Below the pieces are notes generated by a model that saw nothing but the letters and a program-made list of their open reading frames with translations, did no database searches and had not been told where the DNA came from. From NCBI GenBank assembly GCA_001414345.1, contig LLCB01000054.1:124001-188000 (forward strand): DNA of 64,000 nucleotides, in the 5' to 3' direction. Origin of the DNA: Hymenoscyphus infarciens (Eukaryota > Ascomycota > Leotiomycetes > Helotiales > Helotiaceae). Both the position numbers and the translations under genes were made by a program. This document shows positions 22,654 through 34,070 of the stretch, piece by piece (position 1 is the first letter of the stretch; the number at the start of each line of letters is the position of its first letter).

Positions 22654-23512
22654 AATGGCAGATCGTTACAAAACCCAAGGTACTATATTTGATCTTATGT
22701 ATTTTGTTTAACCCACTAATCTTGCACAAATAGAGCCAAAATTCGGCTTTGAATTTGAAGCCAATGCACCAAAATTCCGAGTGAGACTTATTAGTCTATT
22801 AGCGACTAAAAAAGCATGTATAATATATATGATTCATTTATTTACTTAGTTAGTATAGAGTTATTAGTCTATTAAAGACTCAGAATTGTATGCCCAATAT
22901 TCCGGCGGCGCAACTTAGTATCGGAGCGACGGCCTATGAGTTGCCCTCTCTGTGAAATTCGATGGCAGAACACTAATTAAAACTGGTCCCGCCCCCCAAT
23001 ATTCTCTTGTTGGCTCAACTGGAAACTTCCAGTGTTGCGGGCCTGCTTATGATGGCCCTGGGCTACAATCATGTTAAAGCGAAGAATGCGAGGTTGGAAT
23101 ACAGTTGTTGAAGAGACTTCTGGAACCGTAGTGGTTGAGGCTGCGAAAATGGCAATTGAAAGAAACCTCGGTAGAAGGAATGAACAACTTTTTATTTGAG
23201 AAATCGAAGTGTATTTTTTTGCGAGTCTCTTCGAATCTTGTGAAGAGATCGTTTGCTGTCTCGGCCCTATTCCTGAATTTTCCGCGACTAGATAACTAAG
23301 CCTAGAAACGTCCATGACCCTCCTAGTAAATAGATACTCAAAGCAGCCAAGTATGCCATTATTGATGCTTGTCTTGAGCATGTTGCCTCTGACGAAGATG
23401 AGTGGTTGCGCCGTGAGAAACAAGCCCGACAAAAACAGAGACATGGCGGCCCGAACCTCGAATTACGTGCATTTGTATTTTCTGAACTCTGAACAGGGGA
23501 TCTTGCACGGTC
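22654..23512 (+). pseudogene. Scattered coding-like fragments of a decayed gene
   Basis: Several short stretches read like protein but cannot be joined. At 22654 an ATG opens a short frame, and a possible intron (GTACTA to AATAG, 22679-22733) leads into EPKFGFEFEANAPKFR. Near 23090-23200 a frame reads SGTVVVEAAKMAIERNLGRR. Near 23342-23512 another reads AIIDACLEHVASDEDEWLRR and then RHGGPNLELRAFVFSEL before a stop. Stops and frame changes separate them, and the intervening DNA at 22780-22880 is AT-rich. I do not recognise the family. An intact multi-exon gene with unusual splicing is a less likely alternative. Confidence 0.35.
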
Positions 23513-24558
23513 CAAGTTTACGTGAGTCTTTTCAGAAAGGGCTCATGACTGTGTGTAATGACTGCGTTGAAAGTGTTTGTACACTCGCACAGATGGGTGT
23601 ACTTGAAACACAGCTGGTCTGCCAATGAAAGGTGGTGAGCTCTAATGAGTCTAATGAGATGCTTCCAACATAAAAAGGGCTGCTTCCAGGTCATGTACCA
23701 TAGAAGTCGTCATTGAACCATCCCACGGAGAGAAAGCAGAAGGGATAGGCGTGGATGTAATCATCGAACTGCTGATGTCTTGCAATTTCGTATCTGTGCT
23801 ACTGATTGGAAGAAGAAGCATGAAGACCAAGAGACACTAAGTGCTGCTAGCCGAAAAAGCAACGATAAACCATACCCCCCCCCCCCCCCCCCCCCCCCCT
23901 TCCAAAGCTGGAAGTAATTACAACATTACAGCAGCCCAACATCAGGAGAGGCAGACATATGCTGTGAATGATTTCTCAGCATGACCTGATGCAGCCTGGA
24001 CTTACAGGGCTTAGGTAGATTCTTGAATTGGAACTTGGAGCTATACTCCACTACAAAGAGTCCTCCCTATGTAAGAGCGTAGTAGGGTGTTCTATGTTCA
24101 AGAGGAAGGAAAAAGAGCAAAGTTACAAGGAAATGTTTGTCAAGAGAACGCGTGAAGGAAAGTATAAGGCGTACAATGGACAATAAAAGCGGCAACCCGC
24201 CAACTTAGCTAGTTGTTCCAACTATCTAGGGTGATTCAAACCCATTACCCTAGACACCTGGAACAATCAAGTCTCATTGATCCAAAGTATTCAAATCAAT
24301 ATTAATGAAAGGTAGGTAGGTAGCTGTAGAGTTGCAATTGAGGTTGCCCATGCCATGTCCGATTTATGGCACGTGCACCGCTCATGACGAAGCTCGCAGC
24401 TCCAACCGACTCACCACCACCCATCCGATCTATTCCCAGACTTTCCAGGTTGTTCCGAATGAATCTCCCATCACCACCACCAGATTCACAACATCCACCA
24501 CCCTGTGCGCCCATTGCCTACCTCTAGAACCTCCCACGGGAGTCCGCGATCCTGCATA
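23513..24558. other. Upstream region of snx41, no gene seen
   Basis: This stretch holds the poly-C tract at 23875-23899 and otherwise unique sequence. The last 150 bp are rich in CCACC and ACC words typical of a fungal promoter/leader. Confidence 0.4.
23875..23899 (+). repeat. Homopolymer of 25 C
   Basis: An uninterrupted run of 25 C residues lies about 660 bp upstream of the snx41 start. Runs this long are unstable and length-prone to sequencing error, so the exact count is doubtful. Confidence 0.9.
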
Positions 24559-26772
24559 ATGTGGAACGATGAAGACAATAACCCGTATGGGGGCAGTTTT
24601 GAGCGTCGCGACTCAACAGCCTCCTCTACAGCAAACCCCAGCTCCCCAGGCTCTCGTACGTTTCCCTCTCCCCTCCTGCTCCTCCTCCTCGTCGTCTATC
24701 GCAGAACAGCATATCCCCAAGATGTGGCAGTCCATACAACTGCAAGATGAATATGCTGACAATGAATGGGAATTCGTAGAGCATGGCTACTCTGGCCCCC
24801 GCACCCCCTCCACCACAAGTGACCACCCGGACAACGATACAGAGATAAGCCACCACCCCCAGCAATACGATCGCCATACAAGTGATGCAGCCAGTGACGA
24901 TGAATATGGTGCAGCTAGCTCGGCTACAGCGGCTCCCAGGAGAAAGAAGGGTGGTTATGACAGCCGCATCGAACAAATACTTTACGAGAACCCAGAACTT
25001 CCAATCTTGATCGTGGATGCTGGCAAAAGCAGTGAGAACGGGGGAAAGTATATCGTGTATACCATCAGGACAGGCGTGAGTTGATATCTTGGTACAGTAC
25101 AATAAACCGTAATCAGATGTTGACCTATTCCGTAGGATCTTGAAGTTCGTCGCAGATACTCGGAATTTGCGACCCTTCGAGACGCCCTCTCCAGACTACA
25201 CCCGACTCTCATCATACCACCAATCCCAGAAAAACACACTATCGCAGACTATGCGGCAAACCCCACAAAGGCGAAGCAGGACCAGCATACAATCGACCTA
25301 CGGAAACGAATGCTTGCGGTTTTTCTGAATAGGTGTAGGGCGATGTCTGATGTCCGGAACGATGGTGTTTGGTGGAGATTCCTAGATCCAAATTCAAGCT
25401 GGGTATGCTATGAACTTGATTTGTGGCCAATCGGACTATTACTAAAGCCCTACAGAACGAGGTTCTGCACTCGCACCCAATCGCGAACATCCCAAAATCC
25501 ATCTTGAAGGCCCCACCTCTCGATGCTGCAAACCCAACCCCCGCCCATAATTATCTCCCCGTTCCCAATCCATCCTCCAGGCTAAAGGGTACATTGTCAA
25601 GTAATACAAACCCCCAAGGAATGCCGAATAGACCTACCGAATACCAAGCAAGCCCATCAGCCGCTGCCCATACAACCCCTGGAATCCAAATATTTGGCAG
25701 GTTCCCTCCTGACACCCAAAATCTAAGCGAGCAAGATCTTGACCCGTACTTTATAAATTTTGAGGCGTCTTCAAAAGAGCTAGAAACCCTTCTTACAGGA
25801 CCAATCGAAAAGGTCAATCGCCGGACATTAACTCATTTGTCAACCCTGTCCTCTGATTTGTCCGAGCTTGGAGCTAGATACAATGGCTTTTCGCTGTCCG
25901 AACAATCACCATCTCTTGCGGCAGCTATTGAACGTGTCGGCCAAGCGGTGGATTCTTCTTACATCGCGACCGAAGAGCTTTCTGGGTCATTAGGGGCAAG
26001 TTTTGCTGAGCCTATGCGAGAGAGTTCCCAATTTGCTGGGGTGGTTCGCGGAGTCCTCAAATATCGGGTCATGAAGCGAATCCAGCAAGAAATGACAAAC
26101 GACGAATTGGCCAGGAAGAAAGCATCTCTGGAAGCGTTCGAGACGAGCGAATCTCAGGCGAAACGAATTGATCAATACCTGAGTAGTAGTGGTACGGCAA
26201 ATGCCCCTCGAAGATCAAATTCTTCGGCTAGGGAATCCCCATCTTCACGAAGAGAGAATGCTCAAGAAGACACTGCATCGATTGATTCGGACTTTCCTCC
26301 TACCCATGGAGATGCATCAAGTACCCCTTCAGCTGCTCAGGGAGCCCCGGAGTCCCAATCACCACCCGTTCACCGCAAGAGTTCAAGTGGCAATTTCATC
26401 ACCAACAAGATCTTTGGCCGAATCAGTCATGCGGTGCACGGCGTGGTTGATGTCGACCCAGAACGAACACGAAGGGATCAAATAGGCAGGACGAGGGAGT
26501 CAATCTCACAATTGGAGCAAGCACAGCTTATTTCCGCACAAGATGTGCGGGACGCAAGTGCAGGAATATTGAAAGATTTGAAGAGATTCCAGTCTGAAAA
26601 GGAGGATGATTTGAAGCGATATATGGTGAGTCACGCAACATGGCTATCTTTGATAGAATACTAACCCTTTCCAAAGCTTGCATATGCGCGAAGTCAAATC
26701 GTCTGGGCACAGAAGAATAAGGAGACATGGGAAGAAGCCAAGGCGGAAATTGATAAGATAGATGAGAGCTGA
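24559..26772 (+). CDS. snx41: Sorting nexin Snx41 (PX-BAR)
   Basis: Snx41 binds phosphatidylinositol 3-phosphate on endosomes and, with Snx4/Atg20, returns cargo to the Golgi and supports selective autophagy. Five exons (24559-24655, 24705-25075, 25136-25402, 25456-26625, 26677-26772) join in phase to 666 residues; the last intron has a TACTAAC branch site. The N-terminus MWNDEDNNPYGGSF is distinctive for fungal Snx41. A PX domain spans about residues 130-250, with RRRYSEFATLR (Arg of the PI3P pocket and RYSEF) and a PPIPEKH proline loop. A helical BAR-type region follows, interrupted by a Ser-rich insert near residues 495-570, and ends in LAYARSQIVWAQKNKETWEE. The gene lies tandem with, and 480 bp from, the carrier gene. 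Confidence 0.93.
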
Positions 26773-27252
26773 CGGGAGCGCTGATGATTTAAGCATAGCA
26801 GTATTTTAGGACTCGATGTATTCTCCTGAGAATAGGAGGGAGTTTATGCGTTTGTAGGTGTAATTGCCAGGGAGAACTGCCAGTGCAGTAATAGACCTTT
26901 TGAAAGCAAAACTCTATTATCTGGTGTTTTGACAGTTTTCAAGCAAGCAATCTATTTTCTGATCTCCAGCTTTATTCTTCCTTATTTCCTTGAGTTTTTA
27001 TCTTATAAGGGGGAGGAATCCCAGGGCTTTATGCAAGGCTAACAATTGCCCCTCAGCCTTGGGTACGTGCACGCCACTTTTCTGGGGAAATGACGTATTG
27101 TAAGAAAAGCCACCCTTTGGGACGACTACCTACCTAGGTAGACTACTAGACTAACAACTTCCCCTCACCTCCTCACCGCAATACACTTCTCTCCATAACA
27201 CTTCCATTTCAACTTCAGTCAACCACCAAACATCTCTCGCCAACACATCAAC
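26773..27252. promoter_or_regulatory. Intergenic region upstream of the carrier gene
   Basis: This 480-bp gap between two genes in the same direction holds the snx41 3' end and the carrier promoter. A palindrome CTACCTAGGTAG at 27131-27142 is the only conspicuous word. The last 100 bp are C/A-rich like other leaders here. Confidence 0.4.
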
Positions 27253-28809
27253 ATGGCCAACATCTACAACAGCGACCTCGTAAGTCCTCCCTTGACCCAA
27301 CTCCTTGATATTCACTGACACATGTCAAAGGATGCATTCGACCTCTACCATAAACAACAACACACCCCCCGCTCCTCAATCCTCAATGGCCCTGCTCTCC
27401 CAGCCCTCGGCCACGCAATAGCTGGTTCCGCTGGAACAGCGATTTCCAATATCGCCATTTATCCCCTCAACCTAGTAATCACCCGCCTACAAGTACAACG
27501 TCAACTTCGAAATTCTTCGACCGTTCCTGATGAGGGGGAGTATAAGGGGGTTGTTGATGCTTTTAAGCAGATTTATTATAAAGAAGGGGGATTGAGAGCT
27601 CTTTATGCTGGCGTCATCCCCGATACTACCAAGAGCATTGCCGACTCGTTTTTGTTCTTCTTGTTTTATAATTATTTGAGGACAGAGAGGTTACAGAGGA
27701 AGGGGACGAAAGGTTCGACGTTGCCGGCGATTGATGAACTCATCGTTGGTTCTTTGGCTGGAGCTGCGTCGAAATTATTCACTACGCCGATTGCGAATGT
27801 TGTTACGCGGACACAAACCGCCTCCCTCGTTTCTTCACGTTCTAAGAGTCCCTCGAGGGATCCGAGCGTTAGGGAAATCATAAACTCCATTCAAAACGAA
27901 AAAGGACTGCAGGGTTTTTGGAGTGGATACTCGGCTTCTTTGGTGTTGACGTTGAATCCTAGTCTCACATTCTTTCTGTATGAGACTTTCAAACGAACCC
28001 TCTTACCGCGATCGAGACGCGAGGATCCGGGTGCGCAAGTTACCTTTTTGATGGCTGCTGTTAGTAAAGCTATCGCCTCAACAATCACTTATCCTTTCTC
28101 CGTCGCCAAAACACGAGCTCAAATCTCCTCCTCACCTCCTGTTGATCCTGGCTCCGCTGGGGAAATCAAAAACGACATTTCCTCTATCGAAAATAAAGCC
28201 GATGCCAAAGCAGCTGGCCAGGAAGTCAAGAGAGTCGCGAAGAGGAGTACTGTCTTCGCAACCATTCTCAAGATTTATCGAGAGGAAGGATTGGAAGGGT
28301 GTTATGAGGGGGTGTGGGGCGAGATATTGAAGGGATTTTTGGGACACGGAATTACGATGATTGTTAAAGAGAGGGTGCATCAACTCATCATCCAAGCCTA
28401 CTACTGGGTTCTTAAATCGCTTAACAAATACCCTTCCCCCTCGGAAATCGCTAGCCAAGCTTCTCAGACTGTATCTGAGGGGTACTCAAGTGTCGCTCAG
28501 GGCGTAGGAAGTGTCGTGGAGAGTGGCAAGGAGGGATTGAATAGTACGTATGCGGGAGGCAAGAATGCTGTTAACGCGGGAGTGGAGAAGGTATCTAGTG
28601 TTGTTACGGATGGCACACAAGCAATCTCATCTACTGCCTCGAATGGTGCCGAGAAGGTTGGAAATGTCAGTACCAATGCCGTTTCTGGTGTTGTTACAGG
28701 GGAGAAGCTTGCCAGCGAGGAGGCCGGACATCTGTTGGGGAATGCGCAGGAGCAGTTGGGTGATAAGTTGGTGCAGGTTGGGGGTGGGATTAAACCTAAG
28801 GATTCGTAG
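27253..28809 (+). CDS. Peroxisomal-type mitochondrial carrier with a long C-terminal tail
   Basis: A solute carrier of the SLC25 fold, closest in motif pattern to peroxisomal ATP/AMP (Ant1/Pmp47) carriers. Exons 27253-27279 and 27331-28809 give 501 residues; the 51-nt intron has a CACTGAC branch. The three repeats show YPLNLVITRLQ (Pro54), TTPIANVVTRTQ and YPFSVAKTRAQ, each the PX-x-x-x-K/R carrier signature after helix 1, 3 and 5. Carriers usually end near 300-350 residues. Here, residues from about 380 to 501 form an added tail with repeated Ser/Gly/Val/Ala/Lys 11-residue-like units (EGYSSVAQGVGSVVESGKEG and similar), resembling LEA or apolipoprotein amphipathic helices. The tail is in the same exon, with no stop or splice site before it. 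The substrate is inferred only. Confidence 0.88.
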
Positions 28810-28929
28810 GTCTTTGGGAAAAGTAACGTGAACTCGGAAAAGGGGAGGGAAGGGGAGGGGAAAATTGTATTTGTGGGGAGAGGGTTGGGATTTCGCATGT
28901 ACATGTATAATGAGGGGTTTCGCTTGGAC

Positions 28930-28947
28930 GGGGGGGGGGGGGGGGGG
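28930..28947 (+). repeat. Homopolymer of 18 G
   Basis: An uninterrupted run of 18 G lies in the 3' flank of the carrier gene. Length is uncertain for technical reasons. Confidence 0.9.
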
Positions 28948-29360
28948 AGAGAATGGATGGAGGATTGTATATTTGTGTTGTAAGTATTTGGGAATAATAA
29001 ATGATAAGATTCCATGATCTAATCTCGAACCATGTTGTGGATTTTCGTTCTACATTTCATAAGACATTAGTTTGGCCTCAAAAGGCTGCATTGATTTTGG
29101 CCTTTGAGAGAGCCCGTCTATTTTACCTCGAAAACCCGGGGGCACCAAGGGATTCTTCCAAGTAGTGGTGGTAGTTACTCATAAAAAATCCTCGCGAGAT
29201 CTAGGGCATGATTGATTCATTGCGCAACAAGACTTGGAATAATTGAACCTTATATTTCTGTATCTCTTTGAGGAGGAGTTATCTCTATCCGATAATCGGA
29301 CTTCAGGAGGTTAGGAGCCTTGGTATACACACCCCATTTCTGTCTAACCTTTTTTTTTGC

Positions 29361-29522
29361 GGGTAAGCCGCCAGTAAACCGCTAAGTCACCAAGTAAGCA
29401 GCTAGTAGTATGCCAGTAACCCACGAGTAAGCTGCCGACCCCAAAAATCAACAACCTTATTCTTCACGGAGAGTTGATGTTCCCACCATCAGCTTGCAAG
29501 TAAGCTGGCAAGTAAGCTGCCA
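29361..29522. repeat. Cluster of GTAAGC-type short repeats
   Basis: Words of the form (C)AAGTAAGC(T)G(C/G) recur at least eight times in two sub-clusters. The clearest is CAAGTAAGCTGG followed by CAAGTAAGCTGC near 29500-29521. Between them are variants such as CCAGTAAACCGC and CGAGTAAGCTGC. The period is roughly 10-13 bp but irregular. Related words occur on the other strand near 57965-57995 and at 22281 and 22450. The wider stretch 28810-30170 otherwise shows no gene. Confidence 0.55.
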
Positions 29523-30170
29523 AAGATCAACAAAGCTCTTAGCGCCCTGTTTCTTACACCACACCAATCTTTAGCGCAAAGTTACTGCGACCGATGGGGA
29601 ATTGAAGACGGATCTTCTCTTACTTTTTACCTATATATCAAAGCATAGTAGTTCAACAACGTATATCAAATCCAACCATCTCGTAGAGCAAGCTAATAAA
29701 TCACTCCTTTCTAACCTCCAAAAGTTTCCACACACAAAAAAAATGTTTACAAAAAAGCAGCAAAAAACTCTGCCCGCCACTTGAGTGGTAGGCTGAGAAT
29801 ACCCGGTATGTTAGATATTTTTATGGTGCTACTTACGACGGATGGAACCTTCAACCGACCAGGCCAAGCGAGTAGACTCTGGATTTGTGATAGCTTAAGG
29901 TGTTATTTGGAATTATAGAGAAAAGATTGAAATTGTGGGTCTTAATAGGGTGGGCCGGAGGGGGGTGATTTACGGGGAAGCTTCGGGATATCTAGTCTCG
30001 CGCTTAGCTACTCCTATTTAAAATGAAAACAAGAATAATTATTAGAGCGATGTATCTTAACTGTGTGCACAAAAGTCTAGGCTAATACATCACTCATTTG
30101 CACTAGAAGGACAGAACAGCGAAAGCTACCTATCATATTTGGGGACTCGTACGCCTATGGAAAGAGACTA

Positions 30171-30415
30171 GCCTCTGCCGGGACGGAAAAAACTTCCTAT
30201 TTTGTACCTCTGAAAAATGAGCTTAAACTCGAGAATAAACAACAACAACGAAACTAAATTAGATACAACCTTATCATCTTATTAATTAGCTATTAAAGTC
30301 TCGTTCTAGACTTTTTTTTATAGGTATTTTTAGAAACCATTTCTGACATAATGTTATTGTTTTGTTAAGATGTAGTAAGGAACAAATCAGGAAGTTTTTT
30401 CCGTCCCGGTAGAGC
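30171..30415. mobile_element. 245-bp MITE with TA target duplication
   Basis: The left end (from 30171) and the reverse complement of the right end (to 30415) share CCGGGACGGAAAAAACTTCC plus flanking bases, giving inverted repeats of about 36 bp with one indel and few mismatches. The element is bounded by TA at 30169-30170 and TA at 30416-30417, the target duplication typical of Tc1/mariner/pogo transposons. The interior is AT-rich and non-coding. It lies between the carrier gene and tafazzin. Confidence 0.82.
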
Positions 30416-30900
30416 TAGCACATACCTAGGAACCTCGAAAAATGTCTTCTCTCGTCAGGAGGAAAGGGGTGACCTTCTTTCTGAGGTTTTAAGATAATTA
30501 TACCAATTATACTAATTATCTAGTGGTTGAATCGAGCTGGGGTAGGTACACCCGAGGGTCGGATGCGGAACGGATATGAGGCAGAGAGTTCACGCCTTCT
30601 TTCCCTCTACCCTTTTGGGTGTTTGTCACAGGGAGCCTTACCCTGTTATCGGTTTTTTCCCAGGCCTATGGGTTGCCATCTGCATCATTTCAGTCATCAC
30701 CGGAAATTTGCTTTTTAAAATTTTTCTGATTTTTAGGGCACCAAGTCGAGGAATCTATTCATGTGTCTTGCAAACCATCTCCTAAATCAAAAGGTAACCA
30801 CAATGACTCCGAACCCACGCCTGAAGTTACAACCCATAGGTATACAAATCCCCAACTCCAGAATCCACAAGTCAATCATCTATAACGTAACGCGATACCC

Positions 30901-32228
30901 TCAAGTCTTCCCAACCCAACTCCCATCCTGCATTTTCCCCGTTGCTTTAGGACCTTCTTCCGCCCACGTCTCCGCCAATCCTTGTTTTGGATCTTCATCG
31001 GGATATCCCAGAGTTTTCCGCACCTTCAATACCTCTGTTCGAACCCGTAATGTGACTTCTTTCCTTAAAGCCTGGGCTTCAGCCGAGTTCTTCAATCCAT
31101 CCGTCAATTCTCCCATAGTCCATTCCTGCGCAACCCCCTTTTTGTCCAATGCCTTCCTCTGTAAATCAACAAGCTTTTTCCACTTGTCCCTCAATTCCCC
31201 AAACACCTTCTCCCCATCGACCTTCTCACCAAACACGATTTTTATATCTTTCCCAGTTCGAGGTATGAAGCGCGGAAATGTTCGGGCTTCGTGCATTATT
31301 TGTTGATTTCCGTCGATGAAGATGGGAATTATTTCGGGGAGCGGGTCGGATTCGAGAATTAGACGCGAGACCCCCCATTTGAAGTATCTCATAGTCTTTT
31401 TTGGGTGTTGGTGTACGCGACCTTCGGGGAAAATATGAATCCAAGCATGTTTGTTTGAGGGGTATATAGAAGGTGCCGTGAATGAATCTTGGCCATTCGT
31501 AGTGTATGTGAAAGCGCCCGAGGTAAAAGGATCGGAGAGGAGGGAGTCGGTGGAGAGAGGGTCGTTGAGGGTAAGAATTGGTTGAGCTGTCGTGGAGGTT
31601 TTTGGAAAGGGCTGCGAGGAGAGGAGACGGATTGCTTCGGTCATGGTGGGTTGGAAGGGTGTCCCGTGGGTAGAGTATGCGCCGCGATGGGTGGGAAGAA
31701 CTTGTCCGTAGCTGAAGAAGGAAGAGAGCAATCTGCAAGAAGCAATTGTGTTAGCATTTGAGCTCTAGAAATGAAATGGGAACACTCACTTGTTCTTGAA
31801 GCAGATATCATAGCTTCCTAAGCTCCATCTATGATTCGAAGGGTTGAAGCCGTATTTCAGAGGCAGCACACCCCATATTAGAGGATCATCGATTCTACAG
31901 AATAGCACATGAGCTCAAGTATGTTCGAGGGATCGCATATGCCAAACGTACACACTAACATGGTTTGATACTATTCCAAAAAGTTGTCAGTTATATTTCC
32001 CCTTGGTCACCGAGGGAGAAGATAAATACCGGTAATCAACCCTCGTTCTCTCCCTTGAACGTCTTTTCTGCTGTCAAGAGTTTCCAGGAAACCTTCCAGA
32101 CCAACAGTCTCCGTCCTATTCAATCCAGAAAGAAAGCCCTTGGATATTGCGCCAGTTATTCCCATTATCAGCGAAGACGTAGTGCGAAATGGGAGAGTTG
32201 GACTCGACGGAGGAGTTGGTGAAGACAT
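30901..32228 (-). CDS. TAZ1: Tafazzin (cardiolipin-remodelling acyltransferase)
   Basis: Tafazzin transfers acyl chains between phospholipids to mature cardiolipin in mitochondrial membranes. Exons 32228-32030, 31970-31952, 31894-31790 and 31732-30901 give 384 residues, all GT/AG and in phase. The acyltransferase HX4D motif is built only by splicing. The 19-nt exon 2 supplies NHVSV and exon 3 continues IDDPLIWG, placing His70 and Asp75. The glycerolipid motif FPEGRVHQ lies in exon 4, followed by the family's SRLILES and PIFIDG segments. A fungal-specific insert of about 50 residues precedes IFPEGR. It is divergent from the NOSIP-type gene (672 bp between starts). Choosing a different donor for exon 2 would destroy the catalytic motif. 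Confidence 0.92.
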
Positions 32229-32900
32229 GGTGGCGCCTTTGTGGTCGGAACTATCTCATTTCGAAGTAAAGGAGTGGAGTGTAGAGTAATAGAGTAGCAA
32301 TGAAAGGAAAAGAAAGATTATAGGAAAGAATCGAGGTTGAGGAAACGACGTGGTATCGCAAGAGAGAGAAAACAATCCCCACGTCATGACGAGCCTAGAT
32401 CTGCAGGGGAGAAGAGGGCTTGGCACGGATAAATCTTCGACCGCTTCCGATGCAGGGGTGGAGTCAGATGGAGACTGAGGCTGGTGGCTTTTTGACGACG
32501 CCTCCTTTAAAGTATATCCCTTCCGCGCTCTCTTACAACAACTCGGAAGTGCAATTAATCTCCCATAAACGCACCCGAGCCTCTTACCCAGCCGGCCCTC
32601 GAAGTAAACAACTCGAACTGGCCATTAAAATAGGCATTTCTGAATCCAGACAATAGTCATCTCAGCCACAACATTTTCTCGAATTGGACCTTCATCGCCT
32701 TTCGCATCAATTATCTCGAAGCTACAAAACTCTTCGTATGTCACTCTTATCTCTTCTAGACATTGACTCAAAGTCGCTAGACCTTTCTGGATTTCTCAGC
32801 TTTATTCCAAATAAACCTTCTTTTTTCACTCATGCCAAAGTCTCCAATCTAACGAACTATAGCAAAATCCTTCCGTCTCTATCTGACGCGCCCTCCCACA
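32229..32900. promoter_or_regulatory. Divergent promoter region between TAZ1 and the NOSIP-type gene
   Basis: The 672-bp gap serves two divergent genes. The TAZ1 side is G/A-rich and the NOSIP side C/T-rich, each the usual leader bias. No specific site is identified. Confidence 0.4.
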
Positions 32901-34070
32901 ATGTCTCACAGTAAGAACCAAACTCGCTCACTTAAAATCATGACTAACCTCTCACCAGGCAAACGAAATACATCTCGCGCAGTCTTCACCTCACATGAAA
33001 GATCTCTCGCAAAATCAGCCTGGAACTCAACAAGCGCCCGCCTCTCCCGAGATTCATTCCTCCCATTCGCATCATGTCGTCTATGTCTCCTCCCAGCTAG
33101 AGAGCCAGTCTCATGTTCCCACGGAGATATCTTCTGTAGGGAATGTGCTCTGAGCAATATCCTAGCTCAGAAGAAAGATATTAAGCGTCTTGAAAGAGTG
33201 AAAGAAGCCGAAGATAAGGAGACGAATGAAGATATCAATCGTGCCGAGGATGAGGCGAAGAAGAGAGCTGTTGAGGAGTTTGAGAAAGTTCAGATGGGTT
33301 TAGAGGCGAAATTGGGAAGTTCATCCACCAGCAAAATTGTTGGGCGAGAGGAGGGGAAGATTATGGTAGAAGAGACTGTGGAGGGAAAGAGGGGTGAAAA
33401 GAGAAAGTTTGAGCTTGATGAAGATGAACTTCTTCGGATCGCAAGAGAGGAAAGAACGAAAGCCAGAAAGGCGATTGATGATGAAAAGGTGGAGAAACTC
33501 CCTTGGTCCTATTCTGAGCAAGCTTATTTTTGAAAATAGGCTGCGAAAACTACCCTCCCCTCATTCTGGGTCCCTTCAATCACACCCTCATCAAACACAA
33601 AATCAACACTACACAACATCGCAAAAAAGGTCAAATTATCACCAGTCTGCCCCGCATCTCCAGCAGACAAACCCCACTATTACTCCCTCCACGCCCTCGT
33701 AACAGTAGCATTCAGCGAAGAAAAAGAAACCGCCACCGGAGCAAACCAAAGAATCTGCCCTTCATGCAAAAAAGGATTAAGTAACACCTCCAAAGCCATG
33801 CTTGCAAAACCATGTGGTCATGTTCTTTGCAAAAGTTGCGTTAGCAAATTCATGACTGCTTCTGGGGTTCATGATCCTCATGCACCGGATGTTGATCAGA
33901 ATCAGGTTCTGTGTTATGTTTGTGAGGCGGATATTACGGAAAGGTCAGAGAGTAAGGCGAGTAAGGGGAAGGTTTCGCCCGGGTTGGTGGAGATTAAGAG
34001 TGATGGGACGGGATTCTCGGGGGCGGGGAGTAATACTGTTGAGAGGACGGGGGTTGCGTTTCAGTGCTGA
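32901..34070 (+). CDS. NOSIP: NOSIP-type RING/U-box E3 ligase homologue
   Basis: NOSIP proteins are nuclear E3 ubiquitin ligases, also found with spliceosomes. Exons 32901-32910, 32959-33488 and 33540-34070 give 356 residues; intron 1 has a TGACTAAC branch. The spliced N-terminus MSHSKRNTSRAVFTSHER is diagnostic. A Cys-rich U-box-like half follows (CRLCLLPAREPVSCSHGDIF then CRECALSNIL, about residues 40-75), then a Glu/Lys coiled coil. The C-terminal half has CPSCKKGL, then AKPCGHVLCKSC and CYVCEADI, a split RING finger. Only ten bases of coding sequence precede intron 1, so the true start depends on recognising that intron. NO-synthase binding is known for the animal protein and need not apply here. 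Confidence 0.92.

Noticed and set aside
22977..23444. 155-codon minus-strand frame
   Set aside because: The plus strand of the same DNA carries better coding-like pieces; this frame has no recognisable motif or splice context.
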